From: RUG563 sp045590215
GTDB lineage: Bacteria > Bacillota > Clostridia > Christensenellales > Aristaeellaceae
Direction of reading: 5' to 3'
Assembly: GCA_045590215.1 (NCBI GenBank)
Contig: JAZNQO010000039.1
Span: forward strand, 1 to 64,000
DNA length: 64,000 nucleotides
Part shown: positions 41,625 through 50,879 of the stretch, in pieces
Layout of the letters: each line of letters begins with the position of its first letter
How positions within the stretch are numbered: position 1 is the stretch's first letter
Made by a program: the position numbers and the translations under genes
The notes under the pieces: generated by a model
Told to the model about the DNA's origin: nothing
Seen by the model: only the letters and a program-made list of their open reading frames with translations
Databases searched by the model: none

Positions 41625-43685
41625 ATGAATAAGAAACTGCAAATCAGGCTGGGCACGGCATGGTCTCTGGCGATAATGTATGCAGCGGTGGTGCTGGTGC
41701 GGTTTTTGCTGGCACTTTTGACCAGTGCTTATCCCACCGTGTCCATTGACGAATTTTTGTATTACAGCCTTGGCCGCTCCATCGCCACGGAAGGCGAGCT
41801 CTTGTTCCGGGGACAGCCGGCGGATTATTCTTTTATCACGTATCCGTTGGTGATTGCGCCGATTTATTGGATCTTTCAGGATGGGGCGCATTATTTCCGG
41901 CTGATTCAGCTGTGGAATATTCTTCTGATGTCCCTGTCCCTTTTCCCCATGTTTGGGCTGTATAAGATGATGCTGGGGGACGAAAAGAAGGCCTTCTGGC
42001 TGACGGGCGTTTCCATGCTGCTGCCGGATTTTGTGCTGGGGCAGATGATTTTCAGCGAATCGATCATTTATCCCATGTTTTTTGCCATGCTGTATTGCGC
42101 TTTCCGCTATATGCGCAGCAGGGAAGGGCTGCTGCCCGTGTTCATCGGCGTTTTGGGTGCGCTTTCCTATTTTGCAAAGCCGGGTGCCGTGGTACCGGCG
42201 GCGGTGTTTCTTTGCTTCTTCCTGCTCTTTGGCATTTTGAACAAGGAGAAAAAGCAGATATTGTTTTCTGCTTTGGGCATAGCGGCATTGGCGGCGGTAT
42301 TTGTTTTGCTGCAATGCCTCGTCCGGTATGGCTTCCATTACGAGAGCAGCTTGCTGTCCCTGTATGAGCAGCAAATCGGCGGTGGCCGGGGCTTGCAGAT
42401 GGGTGCATTTTTGAAGGGTCTGGCACTCTATCCTTATTATCTGATTTTGTCTGGCGGTATTATCTGCGCCGTGTATCCCTTCACCGTCTGGCGCAAGTGG
42501 GCCAAAGAGCACAAGTGGTTTGCACTGATGATTCTTCTGTGTCTGCTTGGCATGATTGTGGGCACTGCATGGAGCGTCAACCGCTATGAATATTCTGTAA
42601 CCAAGGCGCATCTGCGCTATATGGCCATGTATATTCCGCTGATGCTGTTGTTTTGCCATTTGCCGGTGGTGGAAGAAACCCAGCCTAAAGCCCGTGGGAA
42701 GAAGGCTGCCGTGAAGAAGGAAAAGATGATTCTGCCCATCATTTTGCTTGGGTATGTGGCGGTGTTCACACTGGTATTCGGTTGTGATATGGCCAGTACA
42801 ACGGACTGCTATCCCTTCATGCCGGTAGCGTTCATTCTGATGAACGCAGCCAAGTCCACAGCGATGAAATGGGTGTTTAATCTGCTGATTATTGCGGGCT
42901 GCGTGCTCACATATGTGCAGCTGGCAAAGCCGAAAAAGAATAAGCATTTTTTGCAGATTTGCACGGGCTTTCTGGCGGTGTTCATGATTGTGAATGCCAT
43001 TGAGGGCATGGCCGTTTTCCAGAAGAAAATCAAGCCTACCACCCCCGGCTATGCGGCGGAAGCGAAGCGGCTTGTGGGGGATGATGATTATGTTTATGTG
43101 TATTCAAGCGAAGCGACGCTGGATAATATGTTTGACGTAAACACACGGAAAAACACGCCCTATGTGTTGCTCAATGATTTGTTCAACCGCTTGTATGAAA
43201 ACGGTGGCGTGTATGCGCCCTTTGTGCCGGAGGAAGCCCGCGGCACCCGGCCCAAATACGAAACGCCGGATACCGAAACCATGGTGTTTGACACCACGGC
43301 TTATCCCATGATGAAATTCAGCGAATATGCTGAAGTGACGCCTGTTGCTACCAAATATTATGTGGTGCGCTTTGAGAAAGATAAGCCGCTGGCCGATGCC
43401 ATCATTGCCAATGTGAACCGGCGGATTCTGAATGCCGGAGAGTTTGCCATTCTGATGATTCATAATGAAGATTATCTCACGCAGCCATTGAGAATTCGCT
43501 TTGATATTCAAAGCAGCGTGGAACAGACGTTCAAGATTTTTTCCGAAGCGGAAGTGAAGACTTTCACCGTGAATCCCGGCAGGGCGTGGTATGAAGTGGT
43601 GCTGGATAACCCCCAGATGGCCTATAATTTCTCCGCAGATACCGCCGATATTGAATTGTTCCAGTATGAACTGATTCCCCAGTGA
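41625..43685 (+). CDS. Membrane glycosyltransferase-like protein (GT39/ArnT-like), paralogue 1
   Basis: A 686-residue membrane protein. The first outside loop holds TVSIDEFLYYSLGRSIATEG with the acidic Asp-Glu typical of GT-C enzymes that use polyprenyl-phosphate sugars, followed by about eleven helices and a soluble C-terminal domain of about 200 residues. It shares many blocks with the next gene, including FRGQP-DY, FAKPGAVV and GVY-PFVPEE, so the two arose by tandem duplication. The sugar and acceptor are unknown. ATG 41625 follows TTGAGGAT. It overlaps the region just upstream of the second paralogue. Confidence 0.8.
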   Translation: MNKKLQIRLGTAWSLAIMYAAVVLVRFLLALLTSAYPTVSIDEFLYYSLGRSIATEGELLFRGQPADYSFITYPLVIAPIYWIFQDGAHYFRLIQLWNILLMSLSLFPMFGLYKMMLGDEKKAFWLTGVSMLLPDFVLGQMIFSESIIYPMFFAMLYCAFRYMRSREGLLPVFIGVLGALSYFAKPGAVVPAAVFLCFFLLFGILNKEKKQILFSALGIAALAAVFVLLQCLVRYGFHYESSLLSLYEQQIGGGRGLQMGAFLKGLALYPYYLILSGGIICAVYPFTVWRKWAKEHKWFALMILLCLLGMIVGTAWSVNRYEYSVTKAHLRYMAMYIPLMLLFCHLPVVEETQPKARGKKAAVKKEKMILPIILLGYVAVFTLVFGCDMASTTDCYPFMPVAFILMNAAKSTAMKWVFNLLIIAGCVLTYVQLAKPKKNKHFLQICTGFLAVFMIVNAIEGMAVFQKKIKPTTPGYAAEAKRLVGDDDYVYVYSSEATLDNMFDVNTRKNTPYVLLNDLFNRLYENGGVYAPFVPEEARGTRPKYETPDTETMVFDTTAYPMMKFSEYAEVTPVATKYYVVRFEKDKPLADAIIANVNRRILNAGEFAILMIHNEDYLTQPLRIRFDIQSSVEQTFKIFSEAEVKTFTVNPGRAWYEVVLDNPQMAYNFSADTADIELFQYELIPQ

Positions 43686-43708
43686 TTTTGCCAAAGGAGG
43701 AAAAGCCG

Positions 43709-45745
43709 ATGCCTCGTGCCGTCAAGCAGAAAAAAACCATGCGGTTTTCTGTGCTCGTTTTGTTCCTTGTGTCGTTTGTGATTCGCTGCGTGCTGCATTT
43801 TGCCTTGATGAACGGCCCCTCCATTGTGATTGACGAAGGGCTGTATACCAATATTGCCCGGTCGCTTGCATGGGAAGGGGAATTGGCTTTCCGGGGGCAG
43901 CCGGTGGATTATCCCTATTTACTGTATTCCCTGACGCTGGTGCCGCTTTACTGGCTGAACAGGCTGCTGGGGGGCGATGTGTATCGCTATGTGCAGTTTT
44001 TCGGCACGCTGGTGATCACTTCTTCTGTGTTTCCTGCGTATCTGTTTGCCAAGGATTTCACGCAGGATCAAAAGAAAGCAAAGATAGCGGCGGTCTTGGT
44101 ATCGCTGATGCCGGATATGATTATGGGCGGCTACGAAATGGCGGAATGCCTGATATGGCCGCTGACGATATGGATGTTTGTGTTTGCGTATCGGCTGTAC
44201 CGGGACGGCGGTTGGAAAAACGCTTTGCTGACTGCCTTTTTTTCCGGCCTGTTGTTCTTTGCCAAGCCAGGGGCTGTGGTGATGGGGGCAGGGCTGCTGG
44301 TTTTCTATTTGTTCCATGCCTTTTTCCGGGAAAAGGAAAACAGAAAGCAGGCTGTGGTTGCCCTGCTTTTGCTCCTTGGCATGGCGGCCGCTGTTTTCGG
44401 GCTGTATCACCTGCTGTTCCCCTATGATAAATCCCTGATGGGCTTATATGCCAAGCAGACCTCCGAATGGAAAAGCGGCGATTTGCTGGTGGCTCTGGAA
44501 GGCGTATTTGTGATGGCGTTTTTGTTCCTGTTCGGTTGCGGCGGCATTGGTGGCCTGCTGCCGCTGATGCGGATAAAGCACTATGATGCGAAAAAACGGC
44601 ATTTCATCATTGGCACATCCATTGGCGTTCTTGTTTCCATCATCGGCACGGCCATTTTTGTGGTGCCCTATAAATGGACGGGTGCACTGGGGCAGATTCC
44701 GGTGCATATGCGGTATTGCGCCATGTTTGTGCCGGCCTTTATGGTGTTCTTTTTAGGGATGGAAAAGCCCAGTGGCAAGATGAGCAAGGCCACGATGACA
44801 GCACTCCTTCTCTTTGCGGTTTTGTGCGTTTTCCCCGGTGTTCGCATTGGCTTTGTACCGGGGGAAACCACCATCGCCGATTCGGTTCTTTTGTCTGCGT
44901 TTTGCAAATACGGCTTTGAAAAGCCCACGGCGGCGGGATGGGTGATCACGGCGATTGTGGCCGGGGTTTGCCTATATCTGGTTACCCAGCATCGGAAGGG
45001 CTGGGGCGATAAAGTGCAAAAATATGGGGCCGCTTTTTTAGCTTTTTCCTTGCTTTTCCATGCGGTTTGCGCCTATATTGGGTATCATTCCAAGGATGAC
45101 CCGACGCTGATTGCCGATGTGAAGGAAGCGGGGGAAATGGTTGGGGATCAGGAATGTCTGGGGATTACCCAGCGGTATTATGACGATGTGTTTTCCTATT
45201 GGCTGGACAGCCGGCTGAACCCGCCCATGCAGCAGGTGACCATTGACCAGATGTATGTGAAAGTACTGGAAACGGATGGGGTGTATGTGCCCTTCGTGCC
45301 GGAAGAGCAGGCCCCCAATGCCTTTAACCACGAAACGACGGATACGGATAAATTCCTGCTGGGGCTGTATATCAGCCAGCATCTGGAGCTGAATGAAAGC
45401 GTAAAAACGCAGGTAACGAAAAATGGTTATTTCACCTTGGCGCAGATTATCCCCGGGGAAAGATGGGTGGATTCCATGATGTACGGGCTGGACAGGTGCT
45501 GGCTGTACCCGGAGGAAAAGGGCTATATCACGGTATTGGACGAAAACCGCATCCGGGACGGCAAAGTGACGCTGCATATCCGGGCAGCCGGTAGCGGCAC
45601 GCTGATGATTGACGATACGGAGATTCCTGTGCAACTGGAAATGACGGAGTACACCGTTTCCGTGCCGTATCAGCGGTATATTCCCATGACGGCGCAGGGG
45701 GATCAGGTGTATATCGAATCCTATAGAACAGAAATTTTTGAATAA
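43709..45745 (+). CDS. Membrane glycosyltransferase-like protein (GT39/ArnT-like), paralogue 2
   Basis: A 678-residue paralogue of the preceding protein with the same architecture: SIVIDEGLYTNIARSLAWEG in the first outside loop, FFAKPGAVVMGAG in the middle, and a soluble C-terminal part with GVYVPFVPEEQAP. The conserved Asp-Glu near the first helix argues for catalytic function in both copies. The ATG at 43709 has a perfect AAAGGAGG 8 bp upstream, and an in-frame start at 43682 lacks one. Last gene of the operon. Confidence 0.8.
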   Translation: MPRAVKQKKTMRFSVLVLFLVSFVIRCVLHFALMNGPSIVIDEGLYTNIARSLAWEGELAFRGQPVDYPYLLYSLTLVPLYWLNRLLGGDVYRYVQFFGTLVITSSVFPAYLFAKDFTQDQKKAKIAAVLVSLMPDMIMGGYEMAECLIWPLTIWMFVFAYRLYRDGGWKNALLTAFFSGLLFFAKPGAVVMGAGLLVFYLFHAFFREKENRKQAVVALLLLLGMAAAVFGLYHLLFPYDKSLMGLYAKQTSEWKSGDLLVALEGVFVMAFLFLFGCGGIGGLLPLMRIKHYDAKKRHFIIGTSIGVLVSIIGTAIFVVPYKWTGALGQIPVHMRYCAMFVPAFMVFFLGMEKPSGKMSKATMTALLLFAVLCVFPGVRIGFVPGETTIADSVLLSAFCKYGFEKPTAAGWVITAIVAGVCLYLVTQHRKGWGDKVQKYGAAFLAFSLLFHAVCAYIGYHSKDDPTLIADVKEAGEMVGDQECLGITQRYYDDVFSYWLDSRLNPPMQQVTIDQMYVKVLETDGVYVPFVPEEQAPNAFNHETTDTDKFLLGLYISQHLELNESVKTQVTKNGYFTLAQIIPGERWVDSMMYGLDRCWLYPEEKGYITVLDENRIRDGKVTLHIRAAGSGTLMIDDTEIPVQLEMTEYTVSVPYQRYIPMTAQGDQVYIESYRTEIFE

Positions 45746-45762
45746 GGCTGAAAATAAAAGAA

Positions 45763-45796
45763 AACCGGCGCAGAAAGGGAACTGCGTCGGTTTTTT
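45763..45796 (+). terminator. Terminator of the surface-glycan operon
   Basis: Stem AACCGGCGCAG / CTGCGTCGGTT with one G-T pair, followed by six T. It may also serve the convergent ABC exporter on the other strand, where the stem is followed by TTTTCTTTTATTTT. Confidence 0.9.
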
Positions 45797-45815
45797 GTGA
45801 TGTTAGGAAGAACGT

Positions 45816-47555
45816 TTAATTCACCTGTGATGCAGATTGGATGCGGTGCATCCGGGCGTAGATGCCGCCGAGGGCGACCAGCTCTTCGTGGGTGCCCTGC
45901 TCGGCTACTTTGCCTTCGTCGATGACTAAAATCTGGTCGGCGTGGCGGATGGTGGACAGCCGATGGGCGATGGCCACGATGGTGCATTTTCCGGCAATCT
46001 GGCCGATGGCCTGCTGAATCTGCTGTTCTGTTTCCACGTCCACGGAGGCGGTGGCTTCGTCCAGAATGATGATGGGGGATTTGCGCAAGATAGCCCTTGC
46101 AATGGCCACACGCTGCTTCTGGCCGCCGGAGAGGCGCAGGCCTCTTTCGCCAACTTGCGTTTGATAGCCGTCCGGCATCTGCATGATATCTGAATGGATA
46201 TTGGCCGCCTTGGCCGCTTCCACGATTTCCTGCTGGCTGGCCTTGGGCACGGCATAGCCGATATTTTCGGCAATGGTGCCGTTAAAGAGGAAGGTATCCT
46301 GCAAAACGGGGGAGATATTACGGCGCAGGCTTTCCACGGTGATATCCTGAATATCATGGCCGTCGATGCGGATGCAGCCGCCGGAGGGTTCATAAAAACG
46401 GGAAATGAGCTGGGTGAGGGTGGTTTTGCCAACGCCGGTGGGGCCCACCAAGGCCAGCATCTGCCCAGGCTTGCAATGGAAGGAAACATCCTGAAGGACG
46501 GGCATATCTTCCTGATAGGAAAAACTCACGTTTTCAAAGGTGATGCTGCCTTGCACACGCCCTGCGTCCACTGCGTTTTCCTTATCCACGATTTCGCAGG
46601 GGGTATCTAAAATGGCTATCACACGCTCGGCTCCGGCAAGGGATTGCTGGGTGCTTTCCAATAGATTGGCAAGCCCGGCGATGGGGGCATAAAAAAGCCC
46701 CAAATACAGCATGAAAGCCACGATATCCGCCACGCTCAACCCCTCGTGATAGGCAAGCAAGCCGCCAAACCCCACCACCAAAATGGTGCCGATGGAGGAA
46801 ATGAACTCCACCGAAGGATGGAACACGGCACTGATTTTCAGGGCGTGGAGCATGGCCTTTACATGGTCAAAATTCTTTTCGTTCACCTGCGCCGTTTCAT
46901 AGCTTTCCCGGCCGAAGGACTGAATTTCATGCACGCCGGAAAGATTATCCTGCAATTTGCCGTTCAGTTCGCCCATCTTTTTCTGGGAAATGCGGAAGAA
47001 GGGGCGCACCTTCTTGGCAAAGATGATGCCGGAAAGGAGAATCAGGGGGATGGGGAAGCAAGTGATGAGAGCCAGTTTCCAATTGATGGTCAAAAGCACC
47101 GTTAGAACCCCCACGAACGTGACCACATTGGTAATCATATCGGGGATGATATGGGCATACAGAAGTTCAAAATCACGGGTATCGTTCACTACCCGGCTCA
47201 TCAGATCGCCCGTTTGCTTGTCATGGAAAAAGCCCAGATGTAACCGTTCCATTTTGTCATAGGTTTTGGTGCGCAGATCGCCCACCAGATACCATGCAGC
47301 CTTATGCGCCAAATAATTGCTCATGAACCGAAAGAGGATGCGTAAAAGATACAGCACCACCAAAATAACGGTAAGATAGCCGATCTGGGACAGGGCAGCC
47401 TGATCCACCCCTTTTTCCACAATGCCCGTCATGGCGGAAAGGGCCTTGGGAGCGGCCAGATTCACCCCAGTGAGCCCCAGCGTGCCTAAAATGGCCAGTA
47501 CATACAGGTGCTTATACTTCAGTGCTTCCCGGCTGAGCTTCAATAAAATACGCAT
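45816..47555 (-). CDS. ABC exporter, fused membrane and ATPase domains (MsbA/BmrA-like)
   Basis: A 579-residue half-transporter that should work as a homodimer. Six membrane helices occupy about residues 15-310 and the ATPase the rest: Walker A GPTGVGKTTL, signature LSGGQKQRVAIARAI, Walker B IIILDEATASVD and switch His AIAHRLST. Family members export drugs, lipids or peptides. The ATG at 47555 is preceded by AAGGAGATAGGCTT. A start at 47573 has no site. It stands alone, convergent with the glycan operon. Confidence 0.92.
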   Translation of the reverse strand: MRILLKLSREALKYKHLYVLAILGTLGLTGVNLAAPKALSAMTGIVEKGVDQAALSQIGYLTVILVVLYLLRILFRFMSNYLAHKAAWYLVGDLRTKTYDKMERLHLGFFHDKQTGDLMSRVVNDTRDFELLYAHIIPDMITNVVTFVGVLTVLLTINWKLALITCFPIPLILLSGIIFAKKVRPFFRISQKKMGELNGKLQDNLSGVHEIQSFGRESYETAQVNEKNFDHVKAMLHALKISAVFHPSVEFISSIGTILVVGFGGLLAYHEGLSVADIVAFMLYLGLFYAPIAGLANLLESTQQSLAGAERVIAILDTPCEIVDKENAVDAGRVQGSITFENVSFSYQEDMPVLQDVSFHCKPGQMLALVGPTGVGKTTLTQLISRFYEPSGGCIRIDGHDIQDITVESLRRNISPVLQDTFLFNGTIAENIGYAVPKASQQEIVEAAKAANIHSDIMQMPDGYQTQVGERGLRLSGGQKQRVAIARAILRKSPIIILDEATASVDVETEQQIQQAIGQIAGKCTIVAIAHRLSTIRHADQILVIDEGKVAEQGTHEELVALGGIYARMHRIQSASQVN

Positions 47556-47593
47556 AAGCCTATCTCCTTGCATGAATTGATTGATTCAGTTTC

Positions 47594-47623
47594 ATCTTAT
47601 CATATCTGCTTTGGCATTGACAA
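47594..47623 (-). promoter_or_regulatory. Promoter of the ABC exporter
   Basis: On the minus strand TTGTCA (47623-47618), 18-bp spacer, TAAGAT (47599-47594). Confidence 0.6.
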
Positions 47624-47763
47624 GCCTTGTTCGTGTCACAAACCGTTGTATATCTGCTATTTTTTGCTGAAAGCAGAACATGTTCATGCTATACTTTTTT
47701 TGATGTATGGCTTATTTATGTTAAATGAAGAAAAGCTCCCTGATGCGCAAAGGGGTCAGCAAG

Positions 47764-47933
47764 ATGGAATATAAAGAAACGGAATGCCTCCGGGGCATTA
47801 TCCTGGTGGCAAAGGGCGAAAAAAGGTGGATTTTGTGCTGAAAAATATGGCCTATGTGAACGTATTCAGCCATGAAATCTGCCATGACGATATGGCCATT
47901 TTCGGTGATGCCATTACCGGTTTTTGGCACTAA
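47764..47933 (+). pseudogene. Remnant of an adenine deaminase gene, frameshifted and truncated
   Basis: Reading from 47764 gives a peptide ending LRGIILVAKGEK. Shifting frame at the AAAAAAGG run near 47820-47826 continues as VDFVLKNMAYVNVFSHEICH then DDMAIFGDAITGF before a stop at 47931. Joined, this matches the N-terminus of adenine deaminase (a helix ending VARGEK, then ADLVIKNGRVVNVFTGEI-like, GDIAI). The remaining 500 or so residues of the enzyme are absent. Neither fragment is likely to be functional. The adjoining 47624-47763 holds no gene that I can support. Confidence 0.65.
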
Positions 47934-47974
47934 TCAGAGGGAAAAGGAAATGGATGTGCAGGGCAAGGCACTCT

Positions 47975-48050
47975 GCCTATACTGCCGCAGGAATTTTTTC
48001 TGTCCATGAATGCCCCTTGCCGGGGTTCGGGGGTGGAACCCCCGATACTC
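47975..48050. repeat. Palindromic intergenic repeat, copy 2
   Basis: Opens TATACTGCCGCAGGAATTTT like the element at 13924 and contains hairpin GGGGTTC / GAACCCC (48022-48042). Non-coding. It lies just past the end of the anti-sigma gene. Confidence 0.4.
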
Positions 48051-48077
48051 CCGTTATTCGCACATACGGCCATTGCC

Positions 48078-50240
48078 TTACCCCAGACCGCCTTGATTGG
48101 GGTCGCCGGGGGTTGATTCGATGGTATAGCGGGTATAGCCATCGGTGAAGGTGAGGGTATAGGCGGGGGCGGCGGCATTCTTTGGCGTATAGGTGACGCT
48201 GTCGCCTTCCACGGTCTTTTCGTACAGCGATTCGTCCGTCATGGGCACAAAGGGCTCATCCAGCGTCATATCACCGTATTCCTTGGTGATGGCGATATCT
48301 GCCATGTGTGCAATGCCCATTTCCTGCACGGCCATGGGTGCGTAATCTCTGTGCAGGGTGTAAATCTGCAAAGGATTATCAAAGGCATAATTGTCGGATT
48401 TATAAGCCATTTTATCGGTGATTGTGCCGGTATTGGCATCCACTTCCACAAGATACACCCCGGTATCGTCCCACATATAGGCTTTCCAGACAGGATTGGG
48501 CTGGGCGTCAATCAGCACCATGCGGATGATGTCTGTCACGCCCTGACTGTTTTGATGAATCACTTCCATGGCATCCTGCCGGGTGAGCTTTACGGAATCG
48601 GCGGCAGGATAACGGGTGATTTTGAGCAGCTTTCCTTCCATGGTGGTAGCTTCCAGCGCATCCACTGCGTCGCCCAGCTTCTGCCAGATGGACTGATCCC
48701 AGTCATTGGCGGAGCCGTACACCTGCTGGAAGCGTGTATAGGCGTTATCGGCGGTAAGGCCGGGCGCACTGAAAGAGCGCACATCGCAGGTTTTATCGCC
48801 GTTCACCCAAACCATGGCATCCCCGTATTCCAGTGTTTTCGCACGGAAGCGGATGGTGTAGCGGCTCTGATTGGGCAGATAAGAAATATCAGCGGTGTAG
48901 CAGTTTTCGTCATCGAAAGGCACGGTATTATCCTGCATTTTGCTGTACAGGGCTTCTTTGGCAAGCTGCATGGCGTCATCGGCGGTCATGGTGCCTTCCA
49001 GTGCCTTTTCATAGGTTTCCAGCAGCACATATTTGAACCAGTTGTTGATGAATGCGCCGGACACATCCTTTTCTAGCAGGATTTCCCCGGTCTTTGCATC
49101 CATTTCATAGGTGATGCGTCTGGATTTTTCCTGCGCATCCTGGCCGTAAACAGTAGCTTTCCAAATGTTTTGCCCATCCTTTGCCAGCATCAGCACATAG
49201 TTTTCATACACCGTTTTCAGATTGGCTTTCTCAAGGGCAATCCGGGCAGCTTCTTCCATGGCAAGATCGCTTTCTGTGGGCAGGGGATAGGAGCTTAAAA
49301 GGAAAGCGTCGTGCTGCTCGTTCCAGTACGCGCTCTTTTCCGCCTTGGGCAGCATTTCGGAAAGCACATGCCATGCTTCCTGATCCCATCCGTTCTGGGT
49401 GCCAACCCGATAGCTGTAGCGATTGGAGATGGCATTGATGAGGTCTTGCTCTGTATAGGTTTCCCAAACCTGCGGCGTGATGGTGCAGGGCGCACTGGCC
49501 TTGCCCTGATGGTCAAAGGCTACATGACATTCGGGGTGGATAAGGTTCTTGGGCAGGAAGGAGAAACGCCATCCGCTTTCGTCAAATTCCTCGGTGGTGC
49601 GGTAAATGGCTTCATCTTCCAAGGGCAGGGGCGTTTCGCTTTCCGCCTGCAGCAGCTGAAGAGCCAAGGCTCGGGCTTCTTCCGAGGGCATCTGGCCGTC
49701 GCCGGGCAGGGAATTACGGTTTTCGCTCCAGAAGCCGATTTCCACCATCATATCGCCATACCAATGCCGCTGCTCCACCGTCCATTCATAGTAGAGGCCG
49801 CCAAAGGCTTCCCGGCAGATATCCATGATGGCTTCTTCTTCCCAGTAGCCTTCGCCGTTGCGAAGGGCTTGCATGATGTTGCTGTCGTCCTTCAATTGCA
49901 GGCCGTTTTCTGTGGCAAATTGCACCAGCTGTTCCAATTCTGCCTGCGAGAAGGTTTCGGTTGGAATCACGTCTCCGTCATTTTCCAAGGCCATGGGGAC
50001 GGCCTTTTGCTCCACGATTTCCGTGCCGGAAAGCAGGCTGACAGCCAGAGCCGAGATGGAAAGGAGCAGCAGGATAATGGTCAGTATCAGACCGAATGAT
50101 AATTTCTTTTTCATTTTTATTTCGCCTTTCTCCTGTATCTGCCCCATGATTTTCTGGGCAAGGAAGGGGTTTGGCTGCAGGGAGCGGCAACGGCTGTCAA
50201 CGGCCGCCTGAATGGCTCTCTTTACATGCTTTTCGTCCAT
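48078..50240 (-). CDS. Large membrane-anchored anti-sigma/PepSY-like protein
   Basis: A 720-residue protein encoded directly behind an ECF sigma factor, with start codon inside the last codons of the sigma gene (18 bp overlap) and a strong GGAGGAGGGG site. The N-terminal 40 residues (HVKRAIQAAVDSRCRSLQPN) are cytoplasmic and would bind the sigma factor. One membrane helix lies at about 48-70, and about 640 residues lie outside. The outer part shows repeated modules ending in KATVYGQDAQEKSRR, ITYEMDAKTGEILLEKD and AYMWDDTGVYLVEVDANTG, a PepSY-like pattern. No protease motif is visible. Probably an envelope-stress sensor restraining the sigma factor. The signal is unknown. Confidence 0.78.
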   Translation of the reverse strand: MDEKHVKRAIQAAVDSRCRSLQPNPFLAQKIMGQIQEKGEIKMKKKLSFGLILTIILLLLSISALAVSLLSGTEIVEQKAVPMALENDGDVIPTETFSQAELEQLVQFATENGLQLKDDSNIMQALRNGEGYWEEEAIMDICREAFGGLYYEWTVEQRHWYGDMMVEIGFWSENRNSLPGDGQMPSEEARALALQLLQAESETPLPLEDEAIYRTTEEFDESGWRFSFLPKNLIHPECHVAFDHQGKASAPCTITPQVWETYTEQDLINAISNRYSYRVGTQNGWDQEAWHVLSEMLPKAEKSAYWNEQHDAFLLSSYPLPTESDLAMEEAARIALEKANLKTVYENYVLMLAKDGQNIWKATVYGQDAQEKSRRITYEMDAKTGEILLEKDVSGAFINNWFKYVLLETYEKALEGTMTADDAMQLAKEALYSKMQDNTVPFDDENCYTADISYLPNQSRYTIRFRAKTLEYGDAMVWVNGDKTCDVRSFSAPGLTADNAYTRFQQVYGSANDWDQSIWQKLGDAVDALEATTMEGKLLKITRYPAADSVKLTRQDAMEVIHQNSQGVTDIIRMVLIDAQPNPVWKAYMWDDTGVYLVEVDANTGTITDKMAYKSDNYAFDNPLQIYTLHRDYAPMAVQEMGIAHMADIAITKEYGDMTLDEPFVPMTDESLYEKTVEGDSVTYTPKNAAAPAYTLTFTDGYTRYTIESTPGDPNQGGLG

Positions 50241-50767
50241 ACGATCCCCTCCTCCCTCAAGATAATGCCAAGGGCGTTGCAGGCAGTTTTCATGCGTCTG
50301 GAGACGGTGGCCACGCTGATGTGCAGCGTCTGCGCCACCTCCGACATGGTTAATTCCTGATAGAAATAGAGCAGAATGATTTCCCGGTGTTTCCGGGGCA
50401 AACGCCAGATGGCGTCGGAAAGTGCTACGGTTTGCACATCTTCCGGCGGTGCAGGGGGTTCCTTGATATCCTCCGGCTGCAAAGAGCGGTTTATGTTTTT
50501 GAACCATGCGCTTTTGTTGAAATCCCGGCAGGTGTTGATGAGAATGCGGCAAAGCCACGTTTTTTCTGTGCATTCCCCCCGGAATTGCCCCATGGCCTTA
50601 TAGGCCTTGATAAAGGTTTCCTGCACGGCATCTTCTGCCAGTGTGCGGTCTTTCAGGTACATATAGCTGATATGAAGCAGGCTTCTTTGGTGTTCTTCCA
50701 CCAAACGGGTGAAGGCCTGTGCATAGCCGTTGTCCGGATCCTTGACAACTTCCATCAGCGTTTTCAC
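50222..50767 (-). CDS. ECF-type RNA polymerase sigma factor
   Basis: A 181-residue sigma-70 family protein with region 2 (RSLLHISYMYLKDRTLAEDA, VQETFIKAYKAM) and region 4 (WRLPRKHREIILLYFYQELT, SEVAQTLHISVATVSRRM). It binds core RNA polymerase and directs an envelope-type regulon. The anti-sigma gene is translationally coupled downstream. A TGCAAA-N17-CGTC sequence upstream suggests that it drives its own promoter. The ATG follows GGAAGGAGGTGAAAACGCTG. Confidence 0.93.
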   Translation of the reverse strand: MKTLMEVVKDPDNGYAQAFTRLVEEHQRSLLHISYMYLKDRTLAEDAVQETFIKAYKAMGQFRGECTEKTWLCRILINTCRDFNKSAWFKNINRSLQPEDIKEPPAPPEDVQTVALSDAIWRLPRKHREIILLYFYQELTMSEVAQTLHISVATVSRRMKTACNALGIILREEGIVWTKSM

Positions 50768-50784
50768 CTCCTTCCATATCTATT

Positions 50785-50811
50785 GACGAAACAGCAATGG
50801 ATTTTTTTGCA
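50785..50811 (-). promoter_or_regulatory. ECF-type autoregulatory promoter
   Basis: On the minus strand TGCAAA (50811-50806) and CGTC (50788-50785) separated by 17 bp, located 18 bp before the sigma gene start. ECF sigma factors typically read a -35 containing AAC or CAA and a -10 with CGTC, so self-activation is likely. Confidence 0.6.
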
Positions 50812-50830
50812 TCTTTTGAAAAATTTTCAT

Positions 50831-50862
50831 AAAAAAATCGGCCTTCCGTCGGGAAAGCCGAT
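50831..50862 (-). terminator. Terminator of the SGNH hydrolase gene
   Basis: On the minus strand stem ATCGGCTTTCC / GGAAGGCCGAT (one G-T) followed by seven T. Confidence 0.9.
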
Positions 50863-50879
50863 TATTTGGGTATATTTTC

